From assembly GCA_002304925.1 (NCBI GenBank), contig DBPT01000032.1:69202-133201 (forward strand): a DNA stretch of 64,000 nt, read 5' to 3'. A program made the position numbers and the translations under genes. Under the pieces are notes generated by a model. That model was not told the origin of the DNA and ran no database searches. It was given only the letters and a program-made list of their open reading frames with translations. This document shows, in pieces, positions 16,059 through 24,220 of this stretch. Source of the DNA: Prolixibacteraceae bacterium UBA1413. GTDB lineage: Bacteria; Bacteroidota; Bacteroidia; Bacteroidales; Prolixibacteraceae. How positions within the stretch are numbered: position 1 is the stretch's first letter; every line of letters starts with the position of its first letter.

Positions 16059-17243
16059 ATGGAGATCACCCGTGAAAATTACGAATCCTGGTTTCTCGAT
16101 TACCTGGAAGGCCGCCTGGAAGAGGGGATGATGGATGAATTCATCCGTTTCGTCCACGAAAATCCCGACCTGAAGGAGGAATTGAGCAGATATGATGCGG
16201 TTTCGCTGGATGATCGCGGGATGGTCTTTGAGGGCAAGGAGAAGCTGAAAAAAGAGGTTTTTGACCTGCCGGAGACCTTTGACGAGGCGGCCATCGCCCA
16301 CATGGAGGGGGACCTTGAACCTTTCGGCATGGAGCGTTTCGAAGATTACCTGCAGCGCCATCCCGAAAAGCGACGGGAAGCCGACCTTTTCCTGGTGACG
16401 CGGCTGGTTCCTGACACGTCCCTTGTTTTCCCCGGAAAGAAGAAGCTCCTCCGTACGCCGGTGATCCGGCTGATCCTGAACCGGGCCCTGCAAATTGCGG
16501 CAGTTCTCCTGGTGGCTGTCCTGGTCCGGGTGATCCAGGAAAACCACGCCATTTTCCCGGGAAAGGAAACCCAAGTGGCGGAAACCGAAATCACCGGCAC
16601 CGGCACCATCACCCCCGATCGGGAGAATCTTCAGGAATCCCTTCCGGAATTGGAAATGCGAAATAGTGGTGAGCGGAACAAGGGAAAAGGAGATGACAAC
16701 ACCGCCGGGCAGGCTGTCGGAAACGGTCCCGGGAATGAGACGGCATTTCCGGGAACAGAGAGGCCGATGATGGCCGATAACCGGCCTGATGCCAGGCATG
16801 ATACCCACCGCAAAGAAAGCAATTCTCCCCTCCCCTCCGGTACCTTCTCACCTTCGGCCGAAAACCCTGCCCCCACAATCACCCGAAACCGGGAAACCAT
16901 TCCGGAACTGCCCGTGATCAGGAAAACAGGGCTCGAAACTGCTTCCCCACCGGTAACCCTGGCAAAGGCAGCAATACCGCCCGCAGAGGAACCCCTTCTG
17001 GCTGATACGGAAACTGAATTACTTCCGTTGGATGAAATCCTCCTGGAAAAAACAGGACTCAACGAGATCAGAGACCACCTCGATGACCTCACCATCAGCA
17101 AGGTGACCCGCTTCGGTCTTAAACTGGCCTCCACCCTGACAAAAGAAAAATTCAACTACAACACCAATGCCGACGGAGAAATCATCGCTTTTAACCTCGA
17201 CACCAAACTCCTCGGACTCTCCATTCCCGTCAGAAAGGAGTAG
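16059..17243 (+). CDS. Probable membrane-bound anti-sigma factor
   Basis: 394 residues; I do not recognise a catalytic domain. The N-terminal 145 residues are acidic and helical, starting MEITRENYESWFLDYLEGRL, which resembles Bacteroidota anti-sigma leaders (family-wide pattern YExWxxDYLEGxL). One transmembrane helix lies at about 146-166 (LNRALQIAAVLLVAVLVRVI). It is followed by a long, P/E/T/N-rich, probably disordered periplasmic stretch (about 175-325) and a short C-terminal basic domain. Position directly after an ECF sigma gene supports an anti-sigma role, with the N-terminus holding the sigma factor at the membrane. This is inference from topology and context. Confidence 0.7.
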   Translation: MEITRENYESWFLDYLEGRLEEGMMDEFIRFVHENPDLKEELSRYDAVSLDDRGMVFEGKEKLKKEVFDLPETFDEAAIAHMEGDLEPFGMERFEDYLQRHPEKRREADLFLVTRLVPDTSLVFPGKKKLLRTPVIRLILNRALQIAAVLLVAVLVRVIQENHAIFPGKETQVAETEITGTGTITPDRENLQESLPELEMRNSGERNKGKGDDNTAGQAVGNGPGNETAFPGTERPMMADNRPDARHDTHRKESNSPLPSGTFSPSAENPAPTITRNRETIPELPVIRKTGLETASPPVTLAKAAIPPAEEPLLADTETELLPLDEILLEKTGLNEIRDHLDDLTISKVTRFGLKLASTLTKEKFNYNTNADGEIIAFNLDTKLLGLSIPVRKE

Positions 17244-17284
17244 TTGTAACATTTGCCAGGCTTGCCCGTCATACGGGCAGAATC

Positions 17285-17331
17285 GGAACTCCCCGCTGCA
17301 GAGCGGACGGGGAACGCGATCACCGGAATTC
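17285..17331 (+). repeat. Interspersed hairpin repeat, short copy
   Basis: AACTCCCCGCTGCAGAGCGG then ACGGGGAACGCG, followed directly by ATCACCGGAATTC, the tail end of the long copies. It looks like an internal deletion derivative. The head folds as CCCCG-CTGC / GCGG-A-CGGGG. It sits in the spacer between the anti-sigma and outer-membrane protein genes, inside the presumed operon. Confidence 0.75.
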
Positions 17332-17346
17332 AAAAAATTAAAAACT

Positions 17347-18387
17347 ATGAAAAGGATTATTTTACTTATCGCAGCCATTTTTACCTTTTATGCGGCAATG
17401 GCACAGGACACCTCGCGTGTGACGGTCACGGAAAAAGAAGAGGTTAAGGTATCGGAAGACAGTGTGATCACCCAGGTACAGGTGAATGACAAGGAGGTCG
17501 TTACGATATCGGAAGACAGTGTGGCCACGCGGGTGAAAGTGATTGACAAGGAAGTGGTGACGGTCATCGAGGACAGCCTGGGTACCCGGGTCCGTGTGGG
17601 GGATCAGAGAGGGATTGAAGTGATTACCAATTCCGAAGGAGACACCGTGCGGATCAGGATCGGCAGGAGAATCTTCAAGGTGGTTGACGGAGAGGATGGA
17701 ACCCACATCAGAACCTCCCGGGAGCCCAAAGAATGCAAAGAAAAACATGGAAAGAAAAAATTCCCCGGAACCTGGGGAGGTGTTGAGCTGGGAGCCAATA
17801 TGTTCCACCTGGAGAATTACAGCATGTACGAGTCCGACCCTTCCCTGGCAGGTTTCTTCGACATCAACACTCCGAAATCAATTAATGTCAACCTCAATTT
17901 TGCGGAATTCAGTTTCAGCAACAAACAGAATAACTTCGCCCTGGTCACCGGGATGGGGGTGAGCTTTATGGATTACCGGTTCGATTCAGACATGAGCATT
18001 AAAAAAAATGAGGACACCGGAATTATCATGCCGGTTGAGCTGTCCGACGATGCGGAAAAGTCAAAATTGGCAGTCTCCTACCTCACTGTTCCCATGATCC
18101 TGCAGGTAGCCACTCCCCTGAAGATGAAACTGACGCCCCTCATCCTGGGAGCCGGCATAATTGGCGGTCTGAACATCGGATCCCACACCAAGATCAAATA
18201 CCCTGATGCCAAAGCCAAGGAACGCAGGAGTTTCCAGATCAACCCCCTGAAATATGACTTCACCGGACGTATCGGGATGGGCCCCATTTCGCTGTATGCC
18301 AACCTGGGAATGACCTCTCTCTTTAAAGCCCGGAAAGGACCTGATATCAGGCCGCTGACAGTCGGAGTCACCTTTAATTTTGACTGA
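17347..18387 (+). CDS. Outer-membrane beta-barrel protein with tandem N-terminal repeats
   Basis: 346 residues. Signal peptide MKRIILLIAAIFTFYAAMA; the start at 17347 is chosen because the longer frame lacks a signal. Residues 31-87 are three 19-residue repeats of the form EVVTISEDSVATRVKVIDK, with a fourth, degenerate unit (IEVITNSEGDTVRIRIG). A basic linker with KECKEKHGKKK comes next, and then a barrel domain (WGGVELGANMFHLENYSM to GVTFNFD) like PorT-type outer-membrane proteins. It is the third gene after an ECF sigma and anti-sigma gene, hence a likely target or signal source of that system. Function unknown. Confidence 0.8.
   Translation: MKRIILLIAAIFTFYAAMAQDTSRVTVTEKEEVKVSEDSVITQVQVNDKEVVTISEDSVATRVKVIDKEVVTVIEDSLGTRVRVGDQRGIEVITNSEGDTVRIRIGRRIFKVVDGEDGTHIRTSREPKECKEKHGKKKFPGTWGGVELGANMFHLENYSMYESDPSLAGFFDINTPKSINVNLNFAEFSFSNKQNNFALVTGMGVSFMDYRFDSDMSIKKNEDTGIIMPVELSDDAEKSKLAVSYLTVPMILQVATPLKMKLTPLILGAGIIGGLNIGSHTKIKYPDAKAKERRSFQINPLKYDFTGRIGMGPISLYANLGMTSLFKARKGPDIRPLTVGVTFNFD
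17437..17607 (+). repeat. Three tandem 57-bp coding repeats
   Basis: In-frame units 17437-17493, 17494-17550 and 17551-17607, each 19 codons. Units 1 and 2 share ATATCGGAAGACAGTGTG-like cores (unit 1 has GTATCGGAAGACAGTGTG). Unit 3 is more diverged. They probably form a repetitive periplasmic beta-strand or linker module. Confidence 0.85.
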
Positions 18388-18425
18388 TCATGGTTACCGG
18401 TCGCGGTTTTCTGCTCAAAAACCGG

Positions 18426-18462
18426 ATGCCTCCTGAATAAAAAATTCAGGAGGCATTTTTTA
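18426..18462 (+). terminator. Intrinsic terminator of the sigma/anti-sigma/OMP operon
   Basis: 13-bp perfect stem ATGCCTCCTGAAT (18426-18438), A5 loop, complement to 18456, then a T-run on the plus strand. It lies about 40 bases after the OMP stop codon. Confidence 0.9.
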
Positions 18463-18541
18463 TGGTCAACATACGGGCATTATGGCTTATCTTCGTGATT
18501 AAGACGTAAATTTGCCGATAAACGGCAAAAAAAAGAAAGTT

Positions 18542-19273
18542 ATGAGATTACTACTGATCAGCAATTCGACCATGCCTGGCGAGCCCTATCTTGATTATCC
18601 GAAGCAGGCAATCAAAGCGTTTTTGGGGGATAAGCCGGTGAATGCCCTTTTTATTCCCTATGCGGCGGTTACTTTTTCGTTCGATGACTATGTAGAGAAA
18701 GTTCAGGAGCGTTTTTCGGAGATCGGCCACCAGGTGACGGGTATCCACACTTTTTCCGATCCCGTGGAAGCAGTTCGCCGGGCTGAAGCCATCGTCGTCG
18801 GCGGCGGCAACACGTGGCAGCTGGTACGCATGATGCATGACAACCACCTGGTCATTGCGATCCGGGAAAAGGTATACGGCGGAACCCCCTTTATCGGCTG
18901 GAGCGCCGGCGCCAACGTAGCCTGCCCTACCCTGCGCACCACCAATGACATGCCCGTCATCGATCCCCATAGCTTTGACACCATCGGGCTGGTACCCTTC
19001 CAGATCAATCCCCATTACCTCGATGCCAACCCCGACGGCCATGCCGGGGAGACCCGCGAACAAAGGATCCTCGAATTCCTGGAAATCAATCCCGGGGTTA
19101 CAGTGTTGGGCCTTCGGGAAGGAACCATGCTCCTCCGCGAAGGAAACCAGCTCTCCCTGAAGGGAAGCCGCAAAGCCCGCATCTTCAGGAAAGGGGAAAA
19201 ACCCTTGGAACTCAGTGAAACTGATGATTTCAGCTTTCTCCTCCACCAGGATTTACGGTTTCCAACCGCATGA
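18542..19273 (+). CDS. pepE: Dipeptidase E (peptidase family S51)
   Basis: Cytoplasmic serine peptidase that hydrolyses dipeptides with N-terminal aspartate. The start at 18542 (MRLLLISNSTMPGEPYLDYP) fits the family; an upstream ATG at 18512 adds ten basic residues. The serine nucleophile is in GWSAGANVACPTLRTTNDMP (Ser121); the histidine is His158 in QINPHYLD; EAIVVGGGNTWQLV is also conserved. 243 residues, close to the usual 230-240. Its stop codon overlaps the ATG of the next gene (ATGA), so they are translationally coupled. Confidence 0.95.
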   Translation: MRLLLISNSTMPGEPYLDYPKQAIKAFLGDKPVNALFIPYAAVTFSFDDYVEKVQERFSEIGHQVTGIHTFSDPVEAVRRAEAIVVGGGNTWQLVRMMHDNHLVIAIREKVYGGTPFIGWSAGANVACPTLRTTNDMPVIDPHSFDTIGLVPFQINPHYLDANPDGHAGETREQRILEFLEINPGVTVLGLREGTMLLREGNQLSLKGSRKARIFRKGEKPLELSETDDFSFLLHQDLRFPTA

Positions 19274-20949
19274 ACAAAACAGTTCAGGCCATGGTACGAA
19301 AAACCCATGCACTCCTCATTTTTTTAATCCTCACCATGATTACAGGATGCACCCGGCAGGAAGCTGACCTTCTCATCACCAATGCTGTGGTTTATACCGT
19401 TGACCCCTACTTTTCACGGGCCGAAAGTTTTGTCGTTACCGGCGGAAAAATTACCGCCTCCGGAACTACGGCTGAAATGACGAGGCGTTTCAATGCCCGG
19501 GAAGTGGTTGATATGGAAAGGAAAGTGGTTTATCCGGGATTTATAGACGCTCATGCTCATTTTACGGGATATGGGATCAACCTGATTGAATATGCCGATC
19601 TAAAAGGTACCCGTTCTCCCAAAGAGGTGTATGCACGGTTGCTGGCACATATTCAGAAGACAGGAGGACCCTGGCTGCTGGGACGCGGATGGGACCAGAA
19701 CGACTGGCCGGTGAAAGAATTCCCTGACAATGAGGAGCTGGACCGCCTGTTTCCTGATATTCCGGTCTATCTGGTCCGTATCGACGGCCATGCCGGTTGG
19801 TGCAATTCCAAAGCTCTGAAAATCGCCGGTGTGACGGCAGAAATCAGGATCGATGGGGGAGAGGTGGTACTGAAAAACGGAAAACCCTCGGGCATACTCA
19901 TCGATAATGCCCGAACACTGGTCACCCGATTGATCCCTGTACCCGGCAGCGATTTGAAGATCAAAGCATTGCATGCCGCACAGGAAAACTGCCTCAGAGC
20001 CGGCCTCACTTCGGTGACCGACTGTGGATTGCCCAAATCAACCATTCTCCTGATGGACAGCCTCCACAAATCAGGGATCCTGAAAATCCGCATCAACGCC
20101 ATGATCAATCCCGATCAGGAAAATTTCGACCACTTCCTGAAAAACGGAATTTACAAAACCGACCGTTTGCAGGTCAACACAATAAAGATTTATGCCGACG
20201 GGGCGCTGGGATCCCGCGGCGCCCTTATGTTGGAACCTTACTCCGACGATCCGGGGAACCGGGGATTGCAGATTGCCCCGCAGGAATTTTACGACGACAT
20301 CTGCAGCAAAGCGCTTCAGTACGGCTATCAGGTCTCCACCCACGCCATCGGAGACAGCGCCAACCGGCTGGTGCTGAACACCTACGGACGCTTCCTGGGA
20401 GGTAAAAATGACAGACGGTGGCGCATTGAACATGCCCAGGTGGTCTATCCCTCCGATTTTTTACTCTTTGCCAGATATTCGGTCGTGCCCTCAATACAGG
20501 CGACCCACGCCACCAGCGACATGGAGTGGGCCGGAGAACGGCTGGGGGAAGAACGACTCCGGGGGGCCTATGCCTACCGCCAGCTCCTTCAGCAGCTGGG
20601 ATGGATTCCCAACGGCACCGACTTCCCTATCGAAGCCATCTTCCCCCTTAATACCTTTTATGCCGCAGTCTTCCGCACCGATCATACCGGCTGCCCCACA
20701 GGAGGATTTCAGATGGAAAACAGCCTCTCCCGCGAAGAAGCCCTCCGTTCCATGACCCTATGGGCCGCCAAAGCTTCGTTCGAAGAAAATGAAAAAGGAA
20801 GCCTGGAACCCGGTAAATGGGCCGACTTCGTGGTCCTCGACACCGACCTGATGACGGCATCACCCGAAGAAATCCTGAATGCCACGGTGGTGGCGACATA
20901 CATCGCCGGCGAAAAAGTCTACCCTCAGGACGCAACTTTTTATCCATGA
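19270..20949 (+). CDS. Amidohydrolase, YtcJ-like, probable lipoprotein
   Basis: 559-residue metal-dependent hydrolase of the Amidohydrolase_3 class. Lipoprotein signal ending TMITGC (Cys27). Metal ligands are in GFIDAHAHFTG (HAH at 95-97); there are further conserved segments RGWDQNDWP, STHAIGDSANRLVL and RWRIEHAQVVYPSD. The C-terminal beta-sandwich ends in KWADFVVLDTDL. Substrate unknown; such exported enzymes are often annotated as N-substituted formamide deformylase-like. It overlaps pepE by four bases, which hints at a shared peptide- or amide-scavenging role (inference). Confidence 0.9.
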   Translation: MNKTVQAMVRKTHALLIFLILTMITGCTRQEADLLITNAVVYTVDPYFSRAESFVVTGGKITASGTTAEMTRRFNAREVVDMERKVVYPGFIDAHAHFTGYGINLIEYADLKGTRSPKEVYARLLAHIQKTGGPWLLGRGWDQNDWPVKEFPDNEELDRLFPDIPVYLVRIDGHAGWCNSKALKIAGVTAEIRIDGGEVVLKNGKPSGILIDNARTLVTRLIPVPGSDLKIKALHAAQENCLRAGLTSVTDCGLPKSTILLMDSLHKSGILKIRINAMINPDQENFDHFLKNGIYKTDRLQVNTIKIYADGALGSRGALMLEPYSDDPGNRGLQIAPQEFYDDICSKALQYGYQVSTHAIGDSANRLVLNTYGRFLGGKNDRRWRIEHAQVVYPSDFLLFARYSVVPSIQATHATSDMEWAGERLGEERLRGAYAYRQLLQQLGWIPNGTDFPIEAIFPLNTFYAAVFRTDHTGCPTGGFQMENSLSREEALRSMTLWAAKASFEENEKGSLEPGKWADFVVLDTDLMTASPEEILNATVVATYIAGEKVYPQDATFYP

Positions 20950-20980
20950 AATACATCTTATTCAGAATAAGATCCATGAC

Positions 20981-21985
20981 ATGAAAAACCACCTCCTGTT
21001 GTTTCTGCTGTTCCTGGCTCCCTTCCTGCAGCCGGGATGCACGACGGATTCAATCGACGAACCATTGTCCTTCCCCAAGGAGGTCAACTTTGAGATCAGT
21101 GACCACCTTTTCCCCGGAAAAGTCATCAAAGTACTTGAGGCCAGGGACGAGAAAAACTACGGTTTTGCTGTTGGCCGTGAGGTTTTTCTCTTCCGGAACG
21201 GTGTGAAAAGCCATCATATTCTCTCTTCTGATATCATGGACCTGGCCTGGAACGAACAGGACCAGTCGTGGTGGGCGGGGACTCATTCCTCCGGACTGGC
21301 ACGAATCGGGGAGGGGGAAGTGACCTTTTTCACCCAAGCTTCCCACAAACTGCCCCGCGATTTGGTTTCTCACGTCGCTTGCGACAGCAACGGCAGGGTG
21401 TGGTTCAGCAGTTCTGCCCACCTCCTGGGAGGAGTTGGCTGTTATGAGGAGGGATCTATCCAGTTTTTCACCCCCGAGAACTCCTTCCTCCCTGACAATC
21501 TCATCAAGAGTATCGTCTGCCGGGGCAAGAAAACCTGGATCGCCACCGGCGGTACCGTGACCCGGCAAAAAGTGGTCGAAATCACAGGCGACGACTGGAA
21601 ATTGTTACCCATAGAGGGGTATTATCTGACGCAAATGGATATAAGCAGCCAGAGCACCCTTTATGTCATTGATGATGTTGGCCTCTCCTCCTCTTTTATG
21701 AACCACAAGGTTTACCGCTTGAAGGATGATAAGGTGGATAACATTCTACCCGAACAATCGCGGTTTGACTTTCATCCCTGGCGGCTGAAAGCCGACCTTA
21801 GGGATTATCTCTGGCTTGCAGGGTTTGGTTCCGGGGAAAAAATGGAAATTTCGGTTTTTGACGGTGAGCAGTGGCAGGAGGCTCCGGCAGATTTCCCCAT
21901 CCTCACCGTCTACTGCATGGCTGTGGATCGTTTAAACGGCTTCTGGATGGGTACCGACGATGGGATTTACCTCCTCAGGCAGTAA
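20981..21985 (+). CDS. Propeller-repeat lipoprotein
   Basis: 334 residues. Signal MKNHLLLFLLFLAPFLQPGC with lipid-attachment Cys20. The body has repeated WxAGTxxxGLxRI- and GRVWFSS-type motifs, for example WWAGTHSSGLARI, NGRVWFSSSAHLLGGVGCYE, DYLWLAGFGSGEKMEIS and GFWMGTDDGIYLL. These resemble the two-component-regulator beta-propeller repeats of Bacteroidota hybrid sensors. No kinase domain follows, so it is a stand-alone propeller. It lies 31 bases after the amidohydrolase in the same direction and probably in the same operon. The exact function is unknown. Confidence 0.75.
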   Translation: MKNHLLLFLLFLAPFLQPGCTTDSIDEPLSFPKEVNFEISDHLFPGKVIKVLEARDEKNYGFAVGREVFLFRNGVKSHHILSSDIMDLAWNEQDQSWWAGTHSSGLARIGEGEVTFFTQASHKLPRDLVSHVACDSNGRVWFSSSAHLLGGVGCYEEGSIQFFTPENSFLPDNLIKSIVCRGKKTWIATGGTVTRQKVVEITGDDWKLLPIEGYYLTQMDISSQSTLYVIDDVGLSSSFMNHKVYRLKDDKVDNILPEQSRFDFHPWRLKADLRDYLWLAGFGSGEKMEISVFDGEQWQEAPADFPILTVYCMAVDRLNGFWMGTDDGIYLLRQ

Positions 21986-21993
21986 GAGGGCGA

Positions 21994-23121
21994 TCATTCC
22001 CTGATCAGTTCCAGGAGAATCCGGTCGGAAATCAGAATCCCAGCAGGGGTCAGCCGGAGCACATCGCCTTCTTGTTCCAGAAAACCATCGTGAAGATAAG
22101 GGAGGGCAGACCTGAAAACTCCCCCAGCCTCCTCGTCTCCATGGACCCTGCGGATTTCAGCCAGGGAAATCCCCCACCGGGTCCGGAAACGGGTAATCAA
22201 ATAATCATTTAACCGCTCCTTTTCAGATAAAACTTCCTCGTCGAAAGGGAGTTTTCTGGCTTTCAGGGCCTCGAGATACAGGTCCAGGTCAGCAAGATTC
22301 CATTGTCTCGACAGGCCGTTGTAGGAGTGGGCCGAGGGGCCCAAACCCAGGTATTTTTCACCAAACCAGTAACCGCAGTTGTGCCTGGAATAGGCGCCGT
22401 TTTTCGCAAAATTGGAGATTTCGTAGTGTTCGAAACCAGCTTCCGACGTTTTCTTCACCAGCAGGTCGAATTGGGAAAGGCTCTCTTCTTCAGAGGTTTC
22501 GGTGAGGGTTCCTTTCCGGAGGCATTCAAAAAAGGGAGTTCCTTCGTGATAGGTCAGGTGATAGGCCGAAATGTGGTTCACCGGAAGGGACAACGCCGTG
22601 TCGAGATTGCTTTCCCATTCCGGAAGGGTCATCCCGGGAATGCTATAGATCAGGTCAATGCTGATGTCGGTGAACCCTGCCCCGCGGGCGTAATCCACTG
22701 CCTGAAAGGCCTGGCGGGCCGTATGGCGGCGGTTCATCAGCCGGAGGTGGCTGTCACGGAACGACTGAATGCCTATGCTGAGCCGGTTGACGCCCGTCCT
22801 CGCCCAGGATTCCGCAACGCCGGAATCCACATCATCGGGATTGACCTCCAGGGAGACTTCGGCAGAGGGGTCTAATTTGAAAAACCGCCTCAGCGTCCCC
22901 ATCAGAAAGGCCACGTCCTCCGCCCCCAACAGGGATGGGGTGCCACCCCCGAAATAGACCGTTTTCACCCGTTCCCCTTTCAAAAAATCCGATTGCAGCT
23001 CCGCCTCCACGACCAAAGCTTCCTTGAAAAAAGAAAGCCGTGTCACTTCCGTGGTCTTGTAAAAATCACAGTAATGACAACGCCTACGGCAAAAGGGGAT
23101 GTGAACGTAAATTCCCGCCAT
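21994..23121 (-). CDS. hemW: Radical SAM heme chaperone HemW
   Basis: 375 residues. The radical SAM cluster ligands are C11, C15 and C18 in HIPFCRRRCHYCDFYKT; the fourth family cysteine is absent from this line (F or Y position), as in many homologues. VYFGGGTPSLL, EVNPDDVD, NRLSIGIQSF and SRHNCGYWFGEKYLGLGPSA (HNxxYW heme motif) identify HemW and not coproporphyrinogen dehydrogenase HemN. It inserts heme into membrane oxidoreductases; this fits an organism that also makes multiheme cytochromes (59.4-60.9 kb). Convergent with the propeller gene, with 8 bases between stops. Confidence 0.94.
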   Translation of the reverse strand: MAGIYVHIPFCRRRCHYCDFYKTTEVTRLSFFKEALVVEAELQSDFLKGERVKTVYFGGGTPSLLGAEDVAFLMGTLRRFFKLDPSAEVSLEVNPDDVDSGVAESWARTGVNRLSIGIQSFRDSHLRLMNRRHTARQAFQAVDYARGAGFTDISIDLIYSIPGMTLPEWESNLDTALSLPVNHISAYHLTYHEGTPFFECLRKGTLTETSEEESLSQFDLLVKKTSEAGFEHYEISNFAKNGAYSRHNCGYWFGEKYLGLGPSAHSYNGLSRQWNLADLDLYLEALKARKLPFDEEVLSEKERLNDYLITRFRTRWGISLAEIRRVHGDEEAGGVFRSALPYLHDGFLEQEGDVLRLTPAGILISDRILLELIRE

Positions 23122-23186
23122 GCATGAAGGATTACAACAGCAATGCTATCCGGAATAACACCACCCGAATTGACAGAATTTCCCTG

Positions 23187-23630
23187 CTATAACCTGACCA
23201 GGTCCTCAAATTTTTCTATGTCTTCGGAAATGGTTTTCAGGGAGGTCTCCTTGTAAAACCGGGCGATGTCCTTTCTGAGCTCCTCATATTTAAAATGAAC
23301 AGGGCAGAAAGGGGTGGTGGTATCATGCGATTTGCAGGGTCGCAATCCAATCAGACAGTTGGTGAAAAACTCCTCGCCATCCACGTTGATCACAATATCC
23401 CACAGGGAAATCTCCTCCGGTTCCCGGGCCAGACTGAAACCGCCGTTGGGTCCTTTAGTAGATACCAGGAGTTTCTGTTTCACCAGGTTTTGTAATATCT
23501 TCCCCAAAAAGGGGGACGAGAGATGGAGGTCTTCCGAAATTTTACGGATCCCGATGCGGGTATTTTTTTCGGAATACTTGGCCATGTAGATAAGAGCCCG
23601 TAATGCGTACTTGCAAGTATTAGACAACAT
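23187..23630 (-). CDS. Rrf2-family transcriptional regulator (IscR-like)
   Basis: 147-residue winged-helix regulator. MLSNTCKYALRALIYMAKYS and LSSPFLGKILQNLVKQKLL are the helix-turn-helix region, and KGPNGGFSLAREPEEISLWD the wing. Three cysteines (C92, C99, C109) in a CxxxxxxC-x9-C arrangement match the Fe-S ligands of IscR/NsrR-type sensors. It probably senses Fe-S supply, redox state or NO and represses its targets; no isc/suf genes are present nearby. Confidence 0.92.
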   Translation of the reverse strand: MLSNTCKYALRALIYMAKYSEKNTRIGIRKISEDLHLSSPFLGKILQNLVKQKLLVSTKGPNGGFSLAREPEEISLWDIVINVDGEEFFTNCLIGLRPCKSHDTTTPFCPVHFKYEELRKDIARFYKETSLKTISEDIEKFEDLVRL

Positions 23631-23700
23631 ATTTCAAGGTTTTATTTTCGCGGGAGAAGTCACGGTCATCGAATGAGTGAAATTTCAACGGCTTTTTACA

Positions 23701-24153
23701 TTACTCCTTATACGACGCTATCGGGATTTTGTCTATCCGGCGCTGGTGGCGGCCTCCTTCGAAAGAAGTATCCAGAAAAGCGTCCACAATGGCAATGGCT
23801 TCCCTATCGGTAACAAACCGGCCGGGAATAGAACATATGTTGGCATCATTATGCTGCCGGGCCAATCGGGCTATTTCGGGTTTCCAGCACAACGCCGACC
23901 TAATCTTCGGATGTTTGTTTGCTGTCATGCTGATTCCTTGTCCCGTTCCGCAAAAGGTAATGCCAAACGGGTAAGCACCGCTGCTCACCGCCTGGGCTAT
24001 CGCATGCCCATATTCGGGATAGTCGCAGCTTTCATCAGAAAAACATCCCAGATCTGAAAAAGAAATTCCTCTTTCCCTGAAATAGGCGATGATCGCCTGC
24101 TTCCTGGCAAATCCCGCATGGTCACTTGCCAGGGCAATGATAAAACCGCTCAT
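23701..24153 (-). CDS. rpiB: Ribose 5-phosphate isomerase B
   Basis: 150 residues, RpiB/LacA/LacB family. Interconverts ribose 5-phosphate and ribulose 5-phosphate in the pentose phosphate pathway. Motifs: IALASDHAGFARK (Asp11, His12) and GITFCGTGQGISMTANKHP, with the catalytic Cys68 base and anion hole; the later RHNDAN-type motif appears as RQHNDANICSIPGRF. A TAAATTTG box at 24205-24198 and a hairpin at 24170-24193 lie in the leader. Confidence 0.95.
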   Translation of the reverse strand: MSGFIIALASDHAGFARKQAIIAYFRERGISFSDLGCFSDESCDYPEYGHAIAQAVSSGAYPFGITFCGTGQGISMTANKHPKIRSALCWKPEIARLARQHNDANICSIPGRFVTDREAIAIVDAFLDTSFEGGRHQRRIDKIPIASYKE

Positions 24154-24169
24154 ATAAACTTCCTTTTAA

Positions 24170-24205
24170 AACCACCCTGCTTTTCCGGTGGTTGCAACAA
24201 ATTTA
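24170..24205 (-). promoter_or_regulatory. -7 element and 5' hairpin upstream of rpiB
   Basis: On the minus strand, TAAATTTG (24205-24198) matches TAnnTTTG. Immediately downstream AACCACC/GGTGGTT (24193-24187 with 24176-24170) forms a 7-bp hairpin followed by TTTTAAAA. The hairpin could end read-through from the flippase gene or form the start of the rpiB message. Confidence 0.4.
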
Positions 24206-24220
24206 ATACTTTTTACTTCT

